A stretch of DNA of 27,150 nucleotides from Zymomonas sp. GTDB taxonomy: Bacteria > Pseudomonadota > Alphaproteobacteria > Sphingomonadales > Sphingomonadaceae. Positions within the stretch are counted from its first letter, which is position 1. Each line of letters begins with the position of its first letter. The DNA lies in contig JAIYAJ010000576.1 of assembly GCA_027489105.1 (NCBI GenBank), positions 1 to 27,150 on the forward strand, in the 5' to 3' direction. Of the stretch, positions 23,591 to 27,150 are shown in pieces. The notes under the pieces are model-generated. The model ran no database searches, was not told where the DNA came from, and was given only the letters and a program-made list of their open reading frames with translations. Both the position numbers and the translations under genes were made by a program.

Positions 23591-24826
23591 TCAGGCGACA
23601 CCCGCCGGGGCCTGGGCCGCCTTGGAACGCAGCCCCGAAACGAGCGCCAGAATGCATCCGGCGAGGGTCAGCAGGCCCACCCAGGCGATCGCTGTTCGCA
23701 GACCGAACAGGATGATCACCGGCCCCAGGACCAGCGGATTGATCGCATCGGCGAGAAATTGACAGCTGACGACCAGTCCGGCTGCCTGCCCGCGAAGCTC
23801 TGGCTGGGCGCGCTGGAGCAGCAAATTGCTCTGATAAGGAAAGAGCAGCCCATTGCCGATGCCGAGCAGGGCCAGGCCGATGGCGGCCGCCGCCATGTCC
23901 TGCGCCCGGGCGAATAGCAGCAGGCCACTGCCGATGATCGCGAGGATCGCGAAGGGCAGCATGCCCATGCCGATCAGGCGGCGTGCCACCGGAAACAGGA
24001 TCGCCGTTGCAAAGATCAGCCCCTGGTTGATGCCCATCATCTGCGCGCGGCCTTGCGCGCTGTCGATGCCGATCTCGGCGAGCAGGAAACTCGACTGCGA
24101 ATTGGTGGTGAAGGCGGTCATGTTGACCAATATGACGAAAGCGAAGACCGACCAGAGGGCGGCTAGCCCACGCCAGTCGCGTCCCTGCGCGCTTGCTTCC
24201 CGTGGACCCTGAACAGATGGGGCAGAGCAGGTCGCGACCAGCGCGAACATCAGCCCGGCGATCAGCGGGAAAAGCAGGAAGGACGAGCGCCAGCCATAGG
24301 CGTCGGCGATCCGTCCGGAGGCGATCATCGCGATGATGCCCAGCGCGGCGGCGCCCGCGACCGACCAGCCGAGGACGCGCGGGCGCATCGCCTCGGGCAC
24401 GCGCTCGCCGACCAATGCGGTCGATGCGGCGGCGATGACGGCAGCGACGATCCCGATCAGCAGCCGCGAGCCCACCAGCAGCGGCAGGCTGAGGCCATAG
24501 CCCGCAACGCCGATCAGGCCATAAGCGATGAGCCCGCCGAGAAAGACCGTGCGCGGCTGGAAATGGCGGAACAGGAACCCTGCGACGAAGCCGCCCATAA
24601 CGAGCCCCAGCATCGGCATGGCAATGAGCATCTGCACCGCCACCGCGACATCCGACCCGCCGCCGCCGCCCATATCGCGCGCGATATTGGGCAGAACGGG
24701 AATGACCACGGTCAGCATCGCGCCGACCAGGAAGGACCCGAGCGAGAGGGTCGCGATGCCCAGGATGGCACGGGGCGACAGCGGCACGGCCGGCACCGGC
24801 TGTTCGTCGGGCGGAATGGCTACCAT
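23591..24826 (-). CDS. MFS transporter
   Basis: A 411-residue major facilitator with about 12 hydrophobic segments. The first helix (ILGIATLSLGSFLVGAMLTVVIPVLPNIARDMG) has the standard opening of drug/metabolite:proton antiporters. The helix 2-3 loop is GGFVAGFLFRHFQPRTVFLGG, a variant of the MFS A motif, and helices 4-6 include RLLIGIVAAVIAAASTALVGERVP and GWRSSFLLFPLIAG. The frame is open to 24934, but ATG 24824-24826 has GGAGGGG five bases upstream and begins a short polar N-terminus, so I chose it. It is convergent with the SDR gene (26 bp apart). It may export or import a compound handled by the receptor/SDR pair; that link is inference from position. Confidence 0.92.
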   Translation of the reverse strand: MVAIPPDEQPVPAVPLSPRAILGIATLSLGSFLVGAMLTVVIPVLPNIARDMGGGGGSDVAVAVQMLIAMPMLGLVMGGFVAGFLFRHFQPRTVFLGGLIAYGLIGVAGYGLSLPLLVGSRLLIGIVAAVIAAASTALVGERVPEAMRPRVLGWSVAGAAALGIIAMIASGRIADAYGWRSSFLLFPLIAGLMFALVATCSAPSVQGPREASAQGRDWRGLAALWSVFAFVILVNMTAFTTNSQSSFLLAEIGIDSAQGRAQMMGINQGLIFATAILFPVARRLIGMGMLPFAILAIIGSGLLLFARAQDMAAAAIGLALLGIGNGLLFPYQSNLLLQRAQPELRGQAAGLVVSCQFLADAINPLVLGPVIILFGLRTAIAWVGLLTLAGCILALVSGLRSKAAQAPAGVA

Positions 24827-24988
24827 CGACACCCCTCCATCATCTGTCGGCCGTCTGTCGCGGCTCGATCCTAGCGATGACATGTGGGCCCAGGGCGTAC
24901 CCGCCCAATATCGGCATTGTTCCGATCGCAGCACGCGAACGGCGTCCCCCTCTGGCGCGGGTGGGGTCTACTGGCCTATGCGCCGGTC

Positions 24989-26545
24989 ATGACTCCGTCG
25001 GCCCTCGCTCGCTTTCTCTTCTGGCCGCTGCTGCTGGCGATCGTCCTGCTCGCCTCATGGGCGCGCGGCTGGGGCATCTGGCTCGAGCCGATGTGGCTTG
25101 ACGAGGCCTATAGCGCCTATGCCGCTGCGCAAGGCTGGGATTTCCTGTGGCATGTGGTTCCGCGCTACGAGACGCACCCGCCCTTCTACTATTCACTGTT
25201 GCGCGCCTGGACGCTGATCGCAGGGGATGGTCTCGTTGCGCACCGACTGCTCGGGCTGGTCTGCGGGATGCTCAGCCTGCCGCTGATCGGGCTGGCCGCC
25301 GCCCGCCTCGCGCGCATCGCGGGGGCCGATCGCCGTCTTGTAGTGCTTGCTACGTTGCTGCTCGTCGCGGTCTCGCCCGTAGTGGTCGAAATGACCCGCG
25401 AGATCCGTCCCTACCCCGCGATGATCCTGACCTACGCCGGGGCCTGTCTTGCGCTGCTGCACATCGCCGAACGGCGCGAGGCGGATCTGTCGCTCCTCAG
25501 CCGGGCCTATCTCGCCTATCTCGGCTGCACCGCGTTGATCCTGTGGCTGCACAATCTCGGTCCGCTTTATGCCGCAGCGCTTGGCCTCGCTCTGCTCTGT
25601 GTGATCCGGTTGCGCACGATGGCAAAGGCCGACTGGCTCTGGCTGGCAACCGGGGGACTTCTGGTGCTCGCTGTCTGGTTGCCGGCGCTGTTCATCCTGC
25701 TCGATCAGGCGACCGAGTGGATCAAGGCTACCTGGCTGCATTTCTCCACGCGCGACCTGTGGCGCCGCGCGACGATGCTCTACACCGGGCCGCGCGACGA
25801 CATGCGCGCGGCGGCGGCGATCCTCCTGCTCCTCGGCGGGGCGCTGCTCTGGCGCGCACCGCGCGGGCGTCCGCTGCTGGCTGCGCTGGCGGTGCTCGCC
25901 TTTCTGCCGCTGCTGCTGTCGCTGCTGATCTCGGCGACGATCACCCCGGTCTTCATCGTCCGGACGATGACCGCATTGGCGACGCCGGCGCTGCTCCTCA
26001 TGGGGCTGGCCATGGGTTGGAGCCGGGACCGGTTCGGCTGGATGTTGCCCATCGCCGCGCTGCTGTGGCTCGCCATCGCCCAGTTCGGCATGGTTGCCGC
26101 GACGCGGGCGCATCCGCAGGGCGACTGGTATCGCGCGGTCGCCTGGCTGGAGCCGCGCTTCTCATCGGGCGATCAACTCTTCGCCTATCCGAACGAGGGC
26201 GCCCTGCCCTTCGATCGCGCCGTGCGTGACCGCAGGCTGGCGATGCCCAGCCGGCCGATCCCGACGGCGATCCCGACGCTGAACCCGCCTCCCGGCAGCT
26301 GGTATGTCAGCGGATCGCGCGGCGTGCCGTCGCTCGACCGCGCCCATCTGCGTGGCATAGCGCAGGAGCCGGCGACGCGGGCAGTGCCGACGATCTGGCT
26401 GCTGCGGCTGGGACCCTGGGCCTATGACAAGGGCGACGTCTTCCTCGAGGAACTGTCGCGCGGCCGGGTCGAGGTCGGGCGCTATCGTGAGGGGCCGATC
26501 GATATCGTCGGCCTGCGCCGGGCCGATCTCGTGCCGGAAAGATAG
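24989..26545 (+). CDS. GT39-like (PMT_2/ArnT type) membrane glycosyltransferase
   Basis: A 518-residue polytopic inner-membrane protein. The first helix (about 8-24) leads into a loop with W-L-D38-E39-A-Y-S and then E-T-H63-P-P-F-Y-Y-S-L-L-R. This is the layout of GT39/PMT_2 proteins (ArnT, mannosyltransferases), where the Asp-Glu pair is catalytic and the H-P-P-x-Y segment follows. Roughly ten more helices reach residue 375, then a soluble C-terminal domain of about 140 residues. Such enzymes use polyprenyl-phosphate sugars in the periplasm. ATG 24989 is chosen as the last Met before the helix; no clear ribosome site is visible, and ATG 24884 or another start is possible. It stands apart from the glycan block by 13 kb. 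Confidence 0.8.
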   Translation: MTPSALARFLFWPLLLAIVLLASWARGWGIWLEPMWLDEAYSAYAAAQGWDFLWHVVPRYETHPPFYYSLLRAWTLIAGDGLVAHRLLGLVCGMLSLPLIGLAAARLARIAGADRRLVVLATLLLVAVSPVVVEMTREIRPYPAMILTYAGACLALLHIAERREADLSLLSRAYLAYLGCTALILWLHNLGPLYAAALGLALLCVIRLRTMAKADWLWLATGGLLVLAVWLPALFILLDQATEWIKATWLHFSTRDLWRRATMLYTGPRDDMRAAAAILLLLGGALLWRAPRGRPLLAALAVLAFLPLLLSLLISATITPVFIVRTMTALATPALLLMGLAMGWSRDRFGWMLPIAALLWLAIAQFGMVAATRAHPQGDWYRAVAWLEPRFSSGDQLFAYPNEGALPFDRAVRDRRLAMPSRPIPTAIPTLNPPPGSWYVSGSRGVPSLDRAHLRGIAQEPATRAVPTIWLLRLGPWAYDKGDVFLEELSRGRVEVGRYREGPIDIVGLRRADLVPER

Positions 26546-26558
26546 CGGTCGAACGGGA

Positions 26559-26582
26559 CGGCGGCGCCCGGAAGCGCCGCCG
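26559..26582. terminator. Hairpin between convergent genes (possible bidirectional terminator)
   Basis: CGGCGGCGC (26559-26567) pairs perfectly with GCGCCGCCG (26574-26582), nine base pairs around a 6-nt loop. It lies in the 45-bp gap between the GT39-like stop and the argG stop, so it could end both transcripts. Neither side has a T-run, so this may be a structure-only or Rho-assisted stop. Confidence 0.45.
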
Positions 26583-26590
26583 CCTGAAAC

Positions 26591-27150
26591 TCAACGCCCG
26601 TCGCGACGGCCGAGCAGACGAAGCCGCAGCGCGTTGAGCTTGATGAAGCCCGCCGCGTCGCGCTGGTCATAGGCGCCGGCATCGTCCTCGAAGGTCACGA
26701 CCTTCTCGGAATAGAGCGTATTCGGCGACCTGCGGCCGACGACATAAACGCCGCCCTTGTACAGCTTGAGCCGGACCGTGCCGGTCACCTTCTCCTGGCT
26801 GTGGTCGATCGCGGCCTGCAGCATCTCGCGCTCGGGCGAGAACCAGAAGCCGTTGTAGATCAGCTCGGCATAGCGCGGCGCGAGCTCGTCCTTGAGGTGG
26901 GCGGCGCCCCGGTCGAGCGTGATCTGCTCGATGCCGCGATGGGCGAGGTGATAGATGGTGCCGCCCGGTGTCTCGTACATTCCGCGCTTCTTCATGCCGA
27001 CGAAGCGGTTCTCGACGAGGTCGAGACGGCCGATGCCATGCTTGCGGCCATAGTCGTTGAGCGTCTCGAGCAGCGTCGCCGGGCTCATGCCCACGCCATT
27101 GATCGCCACGCCGTCGCCACGCTCGAAGTCGATCGTGATGAACTCGGGCG
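26591..27150 (-). CDS. argG: Argininosuccinate synthase, C-terminal part
   Basis: The window end cuts this gene; about 186 codons of the C-terminal part are present, reading on the minus strand to a stop at 26591-26593. ArgG ligates citrulline and aspartate with ATP in arginine synthesis. The visible sequence matches the family's C-terminal domain. It includes the ING-V-x-M-S-P loop, [58 protein letters not shown], then [16 protein letters not shown] and the final tetramerisation tail ([10 protein letters not shown]). The GxGRxDxVENRxVGxKxRGxYExPG pattern is diagnostic. It is convergent with the GT39-like gene, and nothing suggests a functional link. Confidence 0.96.
   Translation of the reverse strand, partial: PEFITIDFERGDGVAINGVGMSPATLLETLNDYGRKHGIGRLDLVENRFVGMKKRGMYETPGGTIYHLAHRGIEQITLDRGAAHLKDELAPRYAELIYNGFWFSPEREMLQAAIDHSQEKVTGTVRLKLYKGGVYVVGRRSPNTLYSEKVVTFEDDAGAYDQRDAAGFIKLNALRLRLLGRRDGR

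Noticed and set aside
1..27150. Mobile element, prophage, CRISPR array or defence system
   Set aside because: No transposase, integrase, terminal inverted repeats, regularly spaced repeats or known defence domains were seen; most genes look like resident chromosomal genes.

Overview
The window is GC-rich, densely packed chromosomal DNA from an alphaproteobacterium, most likely a sphingomonad (Sphingomonas/Rhizorhabdus/Sphingobium type). This rests on the yggT-DUF167-folD-marC gene order, a TonB-dependent receptor of the sphingomonad kind, a LOV histidine kinase, and the style of the proteins. No database search was possible, so the taxon is an inference. I see no rRNA, tRNA, CRISPR array, insertion sequence or phage gene.

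Layout. (1) 1-1327: the tail of a TSUP-type permease, a small PilZ protein on the minus strand and an unrecognised 163-residue protein. (2) 1423-3592: a tight plus-strand housekeeping operon, yggT / DUF167 / folD / marC. DUF167 has no ATG, GTG or TTG start in the right place and seems to begin at a CTG overlapping the yggT stop. (3) 3614-12838: a surface-glycan or glycolipid block. It holds three large polytopic membrane proteins on the minus strand, two of them full-length paralogs with the shape of GT-C glycosyltransferases. A plus-strand trio of GtrA flippase, polyprenyl-phosphate GT2 and SAM methyltransferase lies inside it, and a UDP-galactopyranose-mutase-like flavoprotein heads the minus-strand run. 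(4) 12915-20008: a signalling block. A LOV-histidine kinase-receiver protein and a GAF-PAS-PAS-PAS-histidine kinase-receiver protein flank a YdeP/FdhF-type molybdopterin oxidoreductase. (5) 20220-24826: an uptake and metabolism module of TonB-dependent receptor, SDR dehydrogenase and MFS transporter around one AT-richer divergent control region. (6) 24989-27150: a fourth GT-C-like (GT39-type) membrane protein, then the 3' part of argG, cut by the window end.

How the genes may work together. In block 3 the GT2 enzyme would charge undecaprenyl phosphate with a sugar, GtrA would help move it across the inner membrane, and the GT-C proteins would use it in the periplasm. The methyltransferase and flavoprotein would tailor the glycan. 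The substrate cannot be read from sequence. In block 4 the LOV kinase is a probable blue-light sensor. The gap it shares with the oxidoreductase carries candidate EcfG-type (GGAAC-N16/17-GTT-like) promoter matches, which would fit general-stress control.

The least explained items are the paralogous GT-C pair with its shared D-x-D-D and R-I-D-H-H-G-W-Q motifs, and the gap at 5429-5701, which holds three strong hairpins and a 12-base direct repeat.
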